Origin: an uncultured Eubacterium sp.
GTDB lineage: Bacteria; Bacillota; Clostridia; Lachnospirales; Lachnospiraceae
Length of the DNA: 57,325 bases
Assembly: GCA_934358495.1 (NCBI GenBank)
Contig: CAKRKO010000005.1
Location: forward strand, 1-57,325
Reading direction: 5' to 3'
The translations under genes were made by a program, and so were the position numbers. The notes beneath the pieces are model-generated. The model searched no databases, was not told where the DNA came from, and worked only from the letters and a program-made list of their open reading frames with translations. Positions 35,100 through 44,053 of this stretch are shown here, in pieces (the stretch's first letter is position 1; the number at the start of each line of letters is the position of its first letter).

Positions 35100-35140
35100 T
35101 AACTTCTGAAGCGGTTTGTAATAACGGAAAGTGAAGAAGT

Positions 35141-35191
35141 GGGGCGCTGTAACGCAGATAATATATCTGCGGAGCAGTGCTCCATTTTTTT
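35141..35191 (+). terminator. Terminator after GH101
   Basis: GGGGCGCTG pairs with CAGTGCTCC (two G-U pairs) around an inner hairpin GCAGATA/TATCTGC, followed by seven T bases. It ends just before the shared promoter box at 35194, the same terminator-then-box arrangement as at 28542-28585. Confidence 0.88.
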
Positions 35192-35193
35192 GT

Positions 35194-35267
35194 GTTCTGA
35201 ATTGTGTAAAAAGAGACAGTAAGAAGGTTGAAAATACCAAGTTTTTGATGCATGAAAACGATATAAT
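35194..35267 (+). promoter_or_regulatory. Shared-box promoter 3 (SurA-like and GH136-like genes)
   Basis: Box GTTCTGAATTGTGTAAAAAG (35194-35213) starts 68 bp before TATAAT (35262-35267), identical geometry to the promoters at 23312 and 28585. Transcription would start near 35274, about 40 bases before the first gene. Confidence 0.75.
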
Positions 35268-35314
35268 GAGGCTAAAACACAGTGAGAAGGTAGCACAAAA
35301 CAGGGGTATTTCAT

Positions 35315-36061
35315 ATGAAAAAAGGAAAGAAAAAGCAATGGCTGATTGTACTGGTTCTGACAGTAGCAGTGATTGCTATAATCTGTGTCGGAGGATGGAA
35401 ACATGCACAGAAGACGGCATTTTCACTGACAATTAACGGGACTCAGATCAGTAAAGAAGAGTACATTCAATGCATGAATCTGGTGCAGTACAACACGATG
35501 GTAACCCTTCGTTCGGAGAAGCATGATGTTTCAGAAGATGAACTTTGGACGACGACTTATAAAAACGGAAAAACCGGATATGAATATCTGGCGCAGCAGA
35601 CAGTTGAACAGTTGAAATATATGCATGCAGTATATGATATCGCAAAAGACAAAGGCTATATTAAAGATGCGACCTATGAGGGGATGCTGAACCGTATGGA
35701 GCAGGAAAATCAGTCACGAAGTGAGAAAATCGAAAAAGGTGAGACTGTCTATGGATTGAAAGAATATTCCACAGAAATGTATCAGGATTATGAACTGAAT
35801 TATCTTCAGGAAACATATATGAATGATAAATCAAATGAAGATATGAATTTTACCGAGGAGGAAATTCAGAAACATTATGATAATGATGACTGGTTTGTCG
35901 GAGAAGAAGCCAGAGAGGTGGATCTGTCAGAAGCGCGTGCAGCAGTCATTGATGAATTGCGTCGTGCAAAATATGAGGAAATGACAGAAGAAAAAGCAAA
36001 GGTTGCTGAAGTGGACGGAGATATGGATGCTTTATCTCAGTTTACTTTGAAACAACTGTAA
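35315..36061 (+). CDS. Membrane-anchored SurA/PrsA-like protein, candidate dedicated chaperone (LnbY-like)
   Basis: A 248-residue protein. One N-terminal membrane segment (about 8-27, WLIVLVLTVAVIAIICVGG) is followed by an extracytoplasmic, mostly helical domain that opens with FSLTINGTQISKEEYIQ, the pattern of SurA/PrsA/trigger-factor-like chaperone domains. A proline-isomerase (parvulin) domain is not evident; the C-terminal part is shorter and acidic. It lies 78 bases upstream of the GH136-like gene under the same promoter. Known GH136 lacto-N-biosidases need a partner chaperone (LnbY, or a fused helical domain) to fold, so this gene fits that role. The function is inferred from fold pattern and position. 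The ATG follows AGGGG at 35304. Confidence 0.7.
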   Translation: MKKGKKKQWLIVLVLTVAVIAIICVGGWKHAQKTAFSLTINGTQISKEEYIQCMNLVQYNTMVTLRSEKHDVSEDELWTTTYKNGKTGYEYLAQQTVEQLKYMHAVYDIAKDKGYIKDATYEGMLNRMEQENQSRSEKIEKGETVYGLKEYSTEMYQDYELNYLQETYMNDKSNEDMNFTEEEIQKHYDNDDWFVGEEAREVDLSEARAAVIDELRRAKYEEMTEEKAKVAEVDGDMDALSQFTLKQL

Positions 36062-36139
36062 TCAATTGGACTATGGGGGATTTGGTATAAAAAAATTATA
36101 TCCGGTGATTACAGTCATACAATTAGGAGGAGAAGAAAC

Positions 36140-39100
36140 ATGAGAAAAAAATGGGCGAGCAGATTACTTGCAATGATGCTGACCGGTGTTACGGTAGTAA
36201 GCATGATGCCGGCAAACATCGCACATGCAGAAGAAGCTGACGGACAGCAGGGGACTACATATTATGTAAGTTCTCGGAATGGTGATGATGCCAATGATGG
36301 AACATCGGAGAAAAAAGCATTTAAAACGCTGGATAAAATTAATGAGATTACGTTAGGACCGGGAGATAAAGTACTTTTGGAGAAGGGATCTGTATTTACA
36401 GATCAGTACCTTCATGTACAGGGAAGCGGAAGTGCAGAAGCACCGATAGAGATTTCTACTTATGGTGAAGGCAACAGACCACGAATTGATGCCAATGGCA
36501 CCGGTGTATGGTATCAGGATTATGGAAATCATCTGGATAATACAGGACATAAATGGCAGGGAAATGTTTCTTCAACCATTTTGCTGAAAGATGTAGAATA
36601 CATAGAGATCAGAGGTCTGGAGCTGACAAATGACAGAGAGACCAGTAAAGTAGACGATGGACTAAAATATAACGACGCAAATGTTATGGATCGTACCGGT
36701 GTGGCTGGTGTAGCGAAGGATAAAGGTACGGTAGATCATATTGTTCTGGATGATCTGTATGTTCATGATGTAGACGGCAATGTTATCAACAAACATATGG
36801 CAAATGGTGGTATTTATTTTATTGTAGAGAAACCAACAGATGAGAATGCTACCGGCGCTTCCAAATTCAATGATCTGACAATTGAAAACTGTAGCGTTGT
36901 AACAACAAACCGCTGGGGTATCGCAGCAGCTTATACCTATGCATGGGCACAGCTTAACAGTGCACATTTGAATGAAGCAGCATTGGAAAAATATGCTTCC
37001 AGTAATGTGACAATTCAGAACAATTACATTAAAGCTGCCGGTGGTGATGCAATCACAACCATGTATGTAGATCAGCCACTGGTTCAGTACAATGTGGCTG
37101 AGGATTGTTCCCGTCAGATGAATCCGACAGATTATCCAAGTGGCTGGCAGCGTGTAGCAGCCGGAATCTGGCCTTGGAAATGTAAAGATTCTGTGTTCCA
37201 GTATAATGAATGTTATAATAATCAGTATGCTTATCATGGTAATGGCGATGGTCAGGCATGGGATGCAGACTGGACAGACGGAACACTCTATCAGTACAAT
37301 TACAGTCACGGAAACTCCCGTGGAGCAATCATGTTCTGTGGAGCAGAGGCTGTGAATACAACATTCCGTTATAATATCAGTGAGAACGAGTTGACAGGTC
37401 CGTTAGATTTACCAGGCAATCCGGATGCTCATATTTATAACAATACATTCTATATGAATGAGAATATTAAGAGTATTTTTGACCGTACCGGTGGAAATGC
37501 AGTGCTCGAGAATAATATTTTCTATTATGGTGGCTCAACGCCGTTAAATCAGAACTGGTATCCGGGCGGAACACTTCAGTATGACAATAACCTGTACTAT
37601 AACTTTGCAAATACACCAAGCGGAGATAAGAATGCCGTTGTTGTAAATGCAGGTACAAAAGTTCTGGAAGATGCAGGATCCGGTCCGTCTTCAAATACAT
37701 CAGGTATTGCTTATATCAAAGAGAATGCATCTGTATTTGACGGTTATAAACTGGCAGAAGATTCGCCGGCAATTAATGCAGGTAAAGTGATCACAGACAA
37801 CAACGGATATGATCCGGAGCATGATTTCTTCGGACATGCACTGACAGATATCCCGGAGATTGGAGCAGCAGAAAGTGATTATGTAACAGTAACTGCTACT
37901 TCCAATGTATATAATGTGGCAAATGATCAGATCAGTGGTCTGGCAAAACATACAACAGTCAAAGAATTACTGAAGAATCTTAATATAGACAGCAGTACAC
38001 AGGTTACAGTAAAATCCGGTGACAAAGTTTTAGCTGAAAATGATGTAGTAAACGGTGGATGCACAGTAACAATTTCCTATGGCGAGAAATCCAAAACATA
38101 TACGATTGTAGCAAGTTCTGACTGTGAATTAAAATCTACTGTATACATGATGACAGGAACAACAATTAAGATTCCGTCTACCGAGAAGAATCCGGCAACT
38201 GTCAGCGAAGTAAAACAGAATGTAAAAACAAGCAGTACCGCAACCGTAAGCGTGATTTCTGATGATAAAGTACTGGCAAACACAGATACAATTGCGGATG
38301 GAATGACACTTCGTATTACGGCAGAAGATGGTACAACAAGCGATTACGTTATTGCCGTAAAGAATAATTATAACTGGGTTGGTGATTATGTTAACGCACA
38401 GCAGGGTAATGTGTGGTTTGGACAGATCAAAAATAACAGTGCAGATACATGGAATAATATGACATCCTATGATCCGGACTGGCCAAACTGGCAGGTAAAT
38501 ACTTATTATGGACCGGGCGTGGATGCCCCAAGTCATGCAGAGGCAGCAAAAAATAATACAAACTCTTATCATGGTCTGCTTTCTGCACCGCCAAAATCAG
38601 ACATTTATACTGCAATGGCATACCGTGTACCAAAGAGCGGCGTGATTTCTTTTAATATCAGAAATGATGAACCGTATCTGCGTCAGAACGGAAACTCCGG
38701 TGGAAGCACAACACTGACTCTGATGCATAATGATACCGAGTTACAGAGCGTAACACTTTCTGAAAGTAAAAAGAAAGGTGAATGGAAATCTATCGATGCG
38801 CTGGAAGTAAAAGCCGGTGATTATATCCGCGTGGTTGCAAAATCAAATGGGAATCCATCAAGACCATCTGCTCATATCACTCCGATTATCTCCTATGTAG
38901 ATGAAGCAGTAGCAGATACAACAGCACCGGAGGCACCAGACTGTGCAGCTCCGGAAGAAGTGGCAGAAACAAGTGCAACAATCAGTTGGGAAGAAGCTCT
39001 GGATAACGTAGCAGTTGTTGGTTACAATGTATATGTAAACGGTGAAAAAGTAAATGATGAACTGATCACAGATACTTCCTATACTTTAACAGGTCTGACA

Positions 39101-40198
39101 GATAATACAGAGTATACGGTAACAGTTACCGCTGTAGATGCAGCAGAAAATGAATCTGAGGCATCAGTGGCAGTTACCTTTACAACTGCAGAGGCAGACA
39201 GAGAAGCTCCGAGTGCACCGGCGAACGTTGCGGCAGCAGATATTACCAGAGCCGGCGCAGCAATCAGCTGGAAAGCATCTACCGACAACGTAGGTGTAAC
39301 AGGATATGATGTATATGTAAATGGCAAGAAAGACAACGATGCACTGGTAAAAGACACGGCATATGAACTTAGCGATCTGAAGCAGGATGCTTCTTATAAA
39401 GTAGAAGTTTACGCACTGGATGCAAAAGGCAATCGTTCTGAGGCAGGAAGTGTGACATTCAAGACATTAAAAGCATATGCAGACGGATTATCTGATACAA
39501 GAGATGCAGACGGCAACTGGTATTACTACAAAAATGACAAAGTTGATACTGGCGTTACAACTGTTGCAAAGAACAAAAACGGCTGGTGGTATGTAAAGAA
39601 CGGTAAAGTAGATTTTGGCTATACCGGAATTGCAAAAAATGAGAACGGCTGGTGGCGCATTGTCAATGGAAAAGTTGACTTTAACTGCAACAGTGTAGAG
39701 AAAAACGAAAACGGCTGGTGGTACATCCGCGGAGGAAAAGTAAACTTTGGTTATACAGGAATCGCAAAAAATGCCAACGGCTGGTGGAGAATCGTCAACG
39801 GAAAAGTTGATTTCAACTGCAACAGTGTAGAGAAAAATGAAAACGGCTGGTGGTACATCCGCGGAGGAAAAGTGGACTTTGGTTACACAGGAATCGCAAA
39901 AAATGCCAACGGCTGGTGGAGAATCGTCAACGGAAAAGTTGACTTTAATTGCAACAGTGTAGAGAAAAATGAAAACGGCTGGTGGTATATCCGTAATGGA
40001 AAAGTAGATTTCTCCTACACAGGAGTAGCAAAGAATGCCAACGGCTGGTGGAGAATCGAAAACGGAAAAGTAAACTTCAATTACAATGGACTTGCCCAGA
40101 ATGAAAATGGCTGGTGGTACATTAAGAATGGTAAAGTGGACTTCTCCAATCGCGATGACATCAGAATCAATGGAAAAATTTATAAAGTGTTCAATTAG
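36140..40198 (+). CDS. Secreted right-handed beta-helix glycosidase, probable GH136 lacto-N-biosidase
   Basis: A 1352-residue exported protein. Signal peptide (1-31); then TYYVSSRNGDDANDGTSEKK and a right-handed beta-helix (about 38-580). The conserved stretch GDGQAWDADW has aspartates D370 and D377, seven residues apart, matching the spacing of the two catalytic aspartates of GH136 as I recall it. Two small beta domains follow (about 580-735), then a carbohydrate-binding-like sandwich (about 735-925), two fibronectin III domains (about 930-1110) and nine NGWW units. GH136 removes lacto-N-biose from type-1 glycans of milk and mucin. The SurA-like gene upstream supports the call. The alternative is another beta-helix family such as a pectate-lyase-like enzyme. 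AGGAGGAG precedes the ATG. Confidence 0.75.
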   Translation: MRKKWASRLLAMMLTGVTVVSMMPANIAHAEEADGQQGTTYYVSSRNGDDANDGTSEKKAFKTLDKINEITLGPGDKVLLEKGSVFTDQYLHVQGSGSAEAPIEISTYGEGNRPRIDANGTGVWYQDYGNHLDNTGHKWQGNVSSTILLKDVEYIEIRGLELTNDRETSKVDDGLKYNDANVMDRTGVAGVAKDKGTVDHIVLDDLYVHDVDGNVINKHMANGGIYFIVEKPTDENATGASKFNDLTIENCSVVTTNRWGIAAAYTYAWAQLNSAHLNEAALEKYASSNVTIQNNYIKAAGGDAITTMYVDQPLVQYNVAEDCSRQMNPTDYPSGWQRVAAGIWPWKCKDSVFQYNECYNNQYAYHGNGDGQAWDADWTDGTLYQYNYSHGNSRGAIMFCGAEAVNTTFRYNISENELTGPLDLPGNPDAHIYNNTFYMNENIKSIFDRTGGNAVLENNIFYYGGSTPLNQNWYPGGTLQYDNNLYYNFANTPSGDKNAVVVNAGTKVLEDAGSGPSSNTSGIAYIKENASVFDGYKLAEDSPAINAGKVITDNNGYDPEHDFFGHALTDIPEIGAAESDYVTVTATSNVYNVANDQISGLAKHTTVKELLKNLNIDSSTQVTVKSGDKVLAENDVVNGGCTVTISYGEKSKTYTIVASSDCELKSTVYMMTGTTIKIPSTEKNPATVSEVKQNVKTSSTATVSVISDDKVLANTDTIADGMTLRITAEDGTTSDYVIAVKNNYNWVGDYVNAQQGNVWFGQIKNNSADTWNNMTSYDPDWPNWQVNTYYGPGVDAPSHAEAAKNNTNSYHGLLSAPPKSDIYTAMAYRVPKSGVISFNIRNDEPYLRQNGNSGGSTTLTLMHNDTELQSVTLSESKKKGEWKSIDALEVKAGDYIRVVAKSNGNPSRPSAHITPIISYVDEAVADTTAPEAPDCAAPEEVAETSATISWEEALDNVAVVGYNVYVNGEKVNDELITDTSYTLTGLTDNTEYTVTVTAVDAAENESEASVAVTFTTAEADREAPSAPANVAAADITRAGAAISWKASTDNVGVTGYDVYVNGKKDNDALVKDTAYELSDLKQDASYKVEVYALDAKGNRSEAGSVTFKTLKAYADGLSDTRDADGNWYYYKNDKVDTGVTTVAKNKNGWWYVKNGKVDFGYTGIAKNENGWWRIVNGKVDFNCNSVEKNENGWWYIRGGKVNFGYTGIAKNANGWWRIVNGKVDFNCNSVEKNENGWWYIRGGKVDFGYTGIAKNANGWWRIVNGKVDFNCNSVEKNENGWWYIRNGKVDFSYTGVAKNANGWWRIENGKVNFNYNGLAQNENGWWYIKNGKVDFSNRDDIRINGKIYKVFN

Positions 40199-40240
40199 TA
40201 AATAACCGATATAGAATTACCCCATAGTGTACTGATTGAA

Positions 40241-40276
40241 AACAGAAGCGGCTTTCGAAAGAGAGCCGCTTCTGTT
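40241..40276 (+). repeat. Perfect 13-bp hairpin after the GH136-like gene
   Basis: AACAGAAGCGGCT (40241-40253) pairs with AGCCGCTTCTGTT (40264-40276). There is no T run on the plus strand. It probably stops or stabilises the long transcript, and it abuts the inverted module 2 copy. Confidence 0.75.
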
Positions 40277-40283
40277 GTGCCTG

Positions 40284-40362
40284 AATCAAGTCGAACGTAC
40301 GTGAGACTTGGTGCGTGATTCTGGTCAGCGTAAGCTGACATATTCTTCTCAGAATCACCGCA
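40284..40362 (-). repeat. Inverted copy of palindromic repeat module 2
   Basis: The reverse complement matches 23669-23746 with only a few differences, including the stems GTGATTCTG/CAGAATCAC, GTCAGC/GCTGAC and CAAGTC/GACTTG. Module 1 is absent here, so module 2 can occur alone. Confidence 0.88.
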
Positions 40363-40426
40363 CTTTACAAAATATTGCAGATTATAGGTATCGTTGATAA
40401 AGATATCTGATCATTCTGCATGTGTG

Positions 40427-41308
40427 TTAGCTGTAATAGTTTTTAATATAGGATTTCCGGTAGCTGGAAGGAGATTCCCCGATCACTGTCATAAACAGTT
40501 TGGAATAATGCTGGGAATCTTTCAAACCAACCATCTGAGCAATTTCCGTCAGTGATTTATCCGTATCCTGCATCAGATCAATGGATTTATTGATTCGGTA
40601 GATATTGATGTAGTTGGACAGGGTGACTGTCATATATTTTTTGAACAGGCTGCTCAGATAACGGACGGAAATCTGAAGTTCCTTTGCGATGTCCTCCTGA
40701 AGAATCTTGTGCATATAGTTTTTGTGGATGTAATCCAGAGTGTATGCCACATAGCTGTTTTGCAGGTTCGGATCAGTAAAATCGTGATTCGGCCGCTTTT
40801 TGTCCAGAATATGAAGCATGATGCTCATAATGGATATGTTGATATTTGCGGCAGTAAATAAACTGACTGCGGAAGAGTGCAGCGAAATGATTTTATTTAC
40901 ACAGTCATCCAGCACCTGATCAGATTTCTGACGATAGTAGGTCTGACAGTGGAAATGGATCGCATGCATCATACCGATGGGATAAATGCCGTCATCACTC
41001 AGGATAATTTTTGCAAATGTATCCGGTCGGAAATGAATCTGCTGATATTCGCAGTCACCACTGTCATCCACGCGGAACGAATGGATGACATTTGGCAGGA
41101 TCATAATGAAATCGCCTTCCGTACAATGGATGGATTCAGAAGCAATATCCATATGGCAGCTTCCGGAAACGATCCGATAAATTTCGATTGTTGTATGAAT
41201 GTGAAAACCAAACTGATAGCCGGCTTTCTGCTTTTGAATAAGTGCGCCTGTCAGAACGTCATTTGACAGAGACAGCGCCAACTGTTCCCGTGTATTTTGA
41301 TTTGCCAT
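40427..41308 (-). CDS. AraC-family transcriptional regulator
   Basis: A 293-residue regulator. The N-terminal half is a cupin-like sensing domain (QFGFHIHTTIEIYRIVSGSCHM, then EGDFIMILPNVIHSFRV). The C-terminal 100 residues contain two helix-turn-helix motifs (QEDIAKELQISVRYLSSLFKKY and SLTEIAQMVGLKDSQHYSKLF; key features listed). Such proteins usually activate sugar-use genes in response to a ligand. It converges with the GH136-like gene and diverges from the MFS gene at 41646. Either the transporter or the three shared-box promoters could be targets; this is inference. Confidence 0.93.
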   Translation of the reverse strand: MANQNTREQLALSLSNDVLTGALIQKQKAGYQFGFHIHTTIEIYRIVSGSCHMDIASESIHCTEGDFIMILPNVIHSFRVDDSGDCEYQQIHFRPDTFAKIILSDDGIYPIGMMHAIHFHCQTYYRQKSDQVLDDCVNKIISLHSSAVSLFTAANINISIMSIMLHILDKKRPNHDFTDPNLQNSYVAYTLDYIHKNYMHKILQEDIAKELQISVRYLSSLFKKYMTVTLSNYINIYRINKSIDLMQDTDKSLTEIAQMVGLKDSQHYSKLFMTVIGESPSSYRKSYIKNYYS

Positions 41309-41533
41309 AGTATCGCTCCTTATATCATTGCGTTATTACGATTTGTTGTGCCCCTATTATAGCAGAACTTGTAAAAAAGAGATACTGTTTATTATCAAAA
41401 CAATTAGACCATATCTGTGTTTGAATCTGTTGAAACAGAGAAATACAGGTGAAAATCATGAGAATGCAGATGCCAATATGCAAATTTTCTACACAATTCC
41501 CAAAAAAGGATATAGATCAGAAAGAAAAAAATC

Positions 41534-41562
41534 TTGCAAGATGCATAAAGTTCGATTATAAT
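41534..41562 (+). promoter_or_regulatory. Promoter of the MFS transporter gene
   Basis: TTGCAA (41534-41539), a 17-bp spacer and TATAAT (41557-41562). The start would be near 41569. The rest of the 337-base gap between the AraC and MFS genes (41309-41533) shows no other clear feature. Confidence 0.8.
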
Positions 41563-41577
41563 AGTAACGTTGCAAGG

Positions 41578-41605
41578 GGAGAATGTAGTTTCTCCGTTTT
41601 TTTTT
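41578..41605 (+). terminator. Early hairpin-T-run (possible attenuator) in the MFS leader
   Basis: GGAGAA (41578-41583) pairs with TTCTCC (41590-41595), followed after one G by nine T bases. It begins only about 10 bases after the predicted transcription start and ends 25 bases before AGGAGGG of the MFS gene. Confidence 0.65.
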
Positions 41606-41645
41606 GGAATATAGATAGTATAAATTTTTAGGAGGGAAAGTTAGT

Positions 41646-42869
41646 ATGAAAAACTTAAATCGCTGGGTATATGCGATCATCGGTGTTATCACTCTGCTTC
41701 TCGCAGGTCTGGTGTACGCATGGTCCGTTATGTCCAAATCTATTGGTGCATCCCGTCCGGACTGGACAGCAGCACAGTTATCTATGACATTTACCATGGT
41801 TATGGCATTTTTCTGTATTGGATGTCTGATTGCCGGTATGATGGCAAAAAAAGTCAGCCCGAAGATCTACATCATTCTTTCAGGAATTTTATTTTTAGCA
41901 GGATTTATGATCGCTTCCACCACAGGCACTTCACCGGCTACCCTGTATCTTGGATTCGGTGTTTTGTGTGGTCTTGGCGCAGGATTTGCATATAACGCAG
42001 TTATGAGTACCATGTCTTTATGGTTCCCGGACAAACAGGGTCTGATCTCAGGTATTCTTCTGATGGGATTTGGCCTGAGCAGCTTTATCGTTGGTAAAGT
42101 ATTTGCAGCCGTTACACCGTCTGATGGAACTGACAAATGGCAGGCAACATTCCGCATTCTCGGTATCATTATCGTAATTGTAATGGTAATCTGCAGCTTC
42201 TTCTTCGTAAAGCCGGAAGCTGGTTACAATCCTGGTGGTGCATCTGCGCAGAAAAAAGCAGTCCGTGAGCCGGCCTGTGAAGTAAACACAGGAAAAATGG
42301 CGACAATGCCGACATTCTGGTTCTACTATATCTGGGCTATTCTGGTAAGTGCTGCAGGTCTTGCACTGGTTTCTCAGGCAAGTGGTATCGCAAGCCAGGT
42401 TGGAACTACTGTATCTGATGGAAACATTGCTACTGTTGTAGGTCTGATCTCTATTTTCAACGGTATCGGACGTGTAATCTTTGGTGGATTATTTGATAAA
42501 AAAGGTCACAGATTTACAATGATCCTTGATATGGTCATTTTTATCGTTGCTGCCCTGATTCTTGTACTTGCTCTGATGAGCGGAAACTTTGCATTCATCG
42601 TGATCGGTTTCGTTGTAGGCGGACTTGCTTATGGTGGAGTTACACCGACAAACTCTGCGATCATCAGTGATTTCTTCGGACGCGAAAACTATTCTATGAA
42701 CTTCTCACTGATCAATACAAACCTGCTGATCGCATCTTTTGCTTCTACTATCGCAGGTAAACTGTATGATGCAAGCGGATCTTTCATGACAACAATCTTC
42801 ATGATGATCATCGTAACGGTTCTTGGTTTTGTTGTATCCTTCGGAGTACGCAGACCGAAAGCAAAATAA
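41646..42869 (+). CDS. MFS transporter of the oxalate/formate antiporter (OFA) type
   Basis: A 407-residue membrane protein with twelve hydrophobic segments. The N-terminal RWVYAIIGVITLLLAGLVYA and the downstream GFGVLCGLGAGFAYN match the OFA group of the major facilitator superfamily (OxlT relatives), which exchange small carboxylates. No oxalate-degrading genes lie nearby, so the substrate is uncertain. AGGAGGG precedes the ATG. The AraC gene diverges from it. Confidence 0.9.
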   Translation: MKNLNRWVYAIIGVITLLLAGLVYAWSVMSKSIGASRPDWTAAQLSMTFTMVMAFFCIGCLIAGMMAKKVSPKIYIILSGILFLAGFMIASTTGTSPATLYLGFGVLCGLGAGFAYNAVMSTMSLWFPDKQGLISGILLMGFGLSSFIVGKVFAAVTPSDGTDKWQATFRILGIIIVIVMVICSFFFVKPEAGYNPGGASAQKKAVREPACEVNTGKMATMPTFWFYYIWAILVSAAGLALVSQASGIASQVGTTVSDGNIATVVGLISIFNGIGRVIFGGLFDKKGHRFTMILDMVIFIVAALILVLALMSGNFAFIVIGFVVGGLAYGGVTPTNSAIISDFFGRENYSMNFSLINTNLLIASFASTIAGKLYDASGSFMTTIFMMIIVTVLGFVVSFGVRRPKAK

Positions 42870-42897
42870 ATAATAGAATATCAGATCATAAAAAATT

Positions 42898-42944
42898 AAG
42901 AAAGTGGAATAGTCCTTTTGTGGGACTGCCACTTTCTTTTTTTT
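42898..42944 (+). terminator. Terminator after the MFS gene
   Basis: AGAAAGTGG and AGTCC pair with GGGACT and CCACTTTCT, ending in eight or more T bases. The following 42945-43114 holds no clear feature. Confidence 0.92.
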
Positions 42945-43114
42945 ATAAAATGAGTTACAATGGGCGAAGTCAGAAAAGAATCATCGGTAAAGGGTGATAA
43001 AAATGGATGAATGTAAGGAATGTTACAGAAAATAACAGATGTGACAGGGAAAACATTGAAATCCACAATAAGATAGATAACAGAAGCAGATAGTACAGAA
43101 GGAATGTGAAAGAT

Positions 43115-44053
43115 ATGAAGATAGTTTTTTTAGATGATAATTCAATTGGAACGGACATTGATCTCAGTGGATTTGAGTCTCTGGGTGAAGTTGTTCGTTA
43201 CGGAAGCAGTAAGCCGGAGGAGGTTCCAGAGCGTGTGAAGGATGCGGATGTGGTTATCATCAACAAGATGGAGATCAACGAGCGGACCATCGGAACGGCA
43301 GAAAAGCTGAAACTTGTGTGCGTGACTGCTACAGGTACCAATAATTTGGACAAGGAGTTCCTGGCAAAAAGGAATATTGCGTGGAGAAATGTGGCAGGCT
43401 ATTCTACAGAGTGTGTGGCGCAGCATACGTTTGCGTTACTGTTCTATTTGTTGGAGAAAATGCCCTATTATGACAATTATGTTAAATCAGAGAAGTATGT
43501 AAATGATGCTATGTTTACACATTTTGCAAATCATTTTCATGAACTTTGCGGTATGACATGGGGCATCATTGGTCTGGGAGTCATCGGCAGACGGGTGGCA
43601 GATCTGGCAAAGGCTTTTGGCTGCCATGTGATCTATTATTCTACTTCCGGAAACCATACGGAGGATGGCTACGAGCGCGTGGATTTTGATACCTTGCTTA
43701 AGACATCTGATATCGTGTCCGTACATGCGCCGCTGACAGAGCAGACGGAACAGCTGATGAATGCAGCTGCATTTTCAAAAATGAAAAACAGTGCGATTTT
43801 TATCAACGTGGGACGCGGACCAATCGTGGTGGAAGCGGATCTGGCAGATGCGCTGGAACAGGGTGAGATCGCGGCAGCAGGCCTGGATGTACTGAGCGCG
43901 GAGCCGATGCGTGAGGACAATCCACTGCGTTGCATCAAGGATAGCGAGAAACTTGTGATCACGCCGCATATCGCATGGGCGGCGGTGGAGACGCGCAAGC
44001 GTCTGATGGACATTATTTTACAGCAGGTGAAGGAGTTCTTTTATGAAAAATAA
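43115..44053 (+). CDS. D-2-hydroxyacid dehydrogenase
   Basis: A 312-residue NAD-dependent oxidoreductase. The Rossmann motif is WGIIGLGVIGRRVADLAKAFG (GLGxIG region). The catalytic set is visible: Arg/Gly loop NVGRGPIVVEADL, Glu near LSAEPMREDNPL and His in TPHIAWAA. Members reduce 2-keto acids (hydroxypyruvate, pyruvate, phenylpyruvate); the substrate cannot be told. The ATG at 43115 is favoured because GAAGGA lies about 11 bases upstream; the GTG at 43106 lies too close. The next gene overlaps by 11 bases. Confidence 0.92.
   Translation: MKIVFLDDNSIGTDIDLSGFESLGEVVRYGSSKPEEVPERVKDADVVIINKMEINERTIGTAEKLKLVCVTATGTNNLDKEFLAKRNIAWRNVAGYSTECVAQHTFALLFYLLEKMPYYDNYVKSEKYVNDAMFTHFANHFHELCGMTWGIIGLGVIGRRVADLAKAFGCHVIYYSTSGNHTEDGYERVDFDTLLKTSDIVSVHAPLTEQTEQLMNAAAFSKMKNSAIFINVGRGPIVVEADLADALEQGEIAAAGLDVLSAEPMREDNPLRCIKDSEKLVITPHIAWAAVETRKRLMDIILQQVKEFFYEK

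Noticed and set aside
43002..43034. Short frame MDECKECYRK before the dehydrogenase gene
   Set aside because: Ten codons, no clear ribosome-binding site and no sign of a regulatory hairpin.
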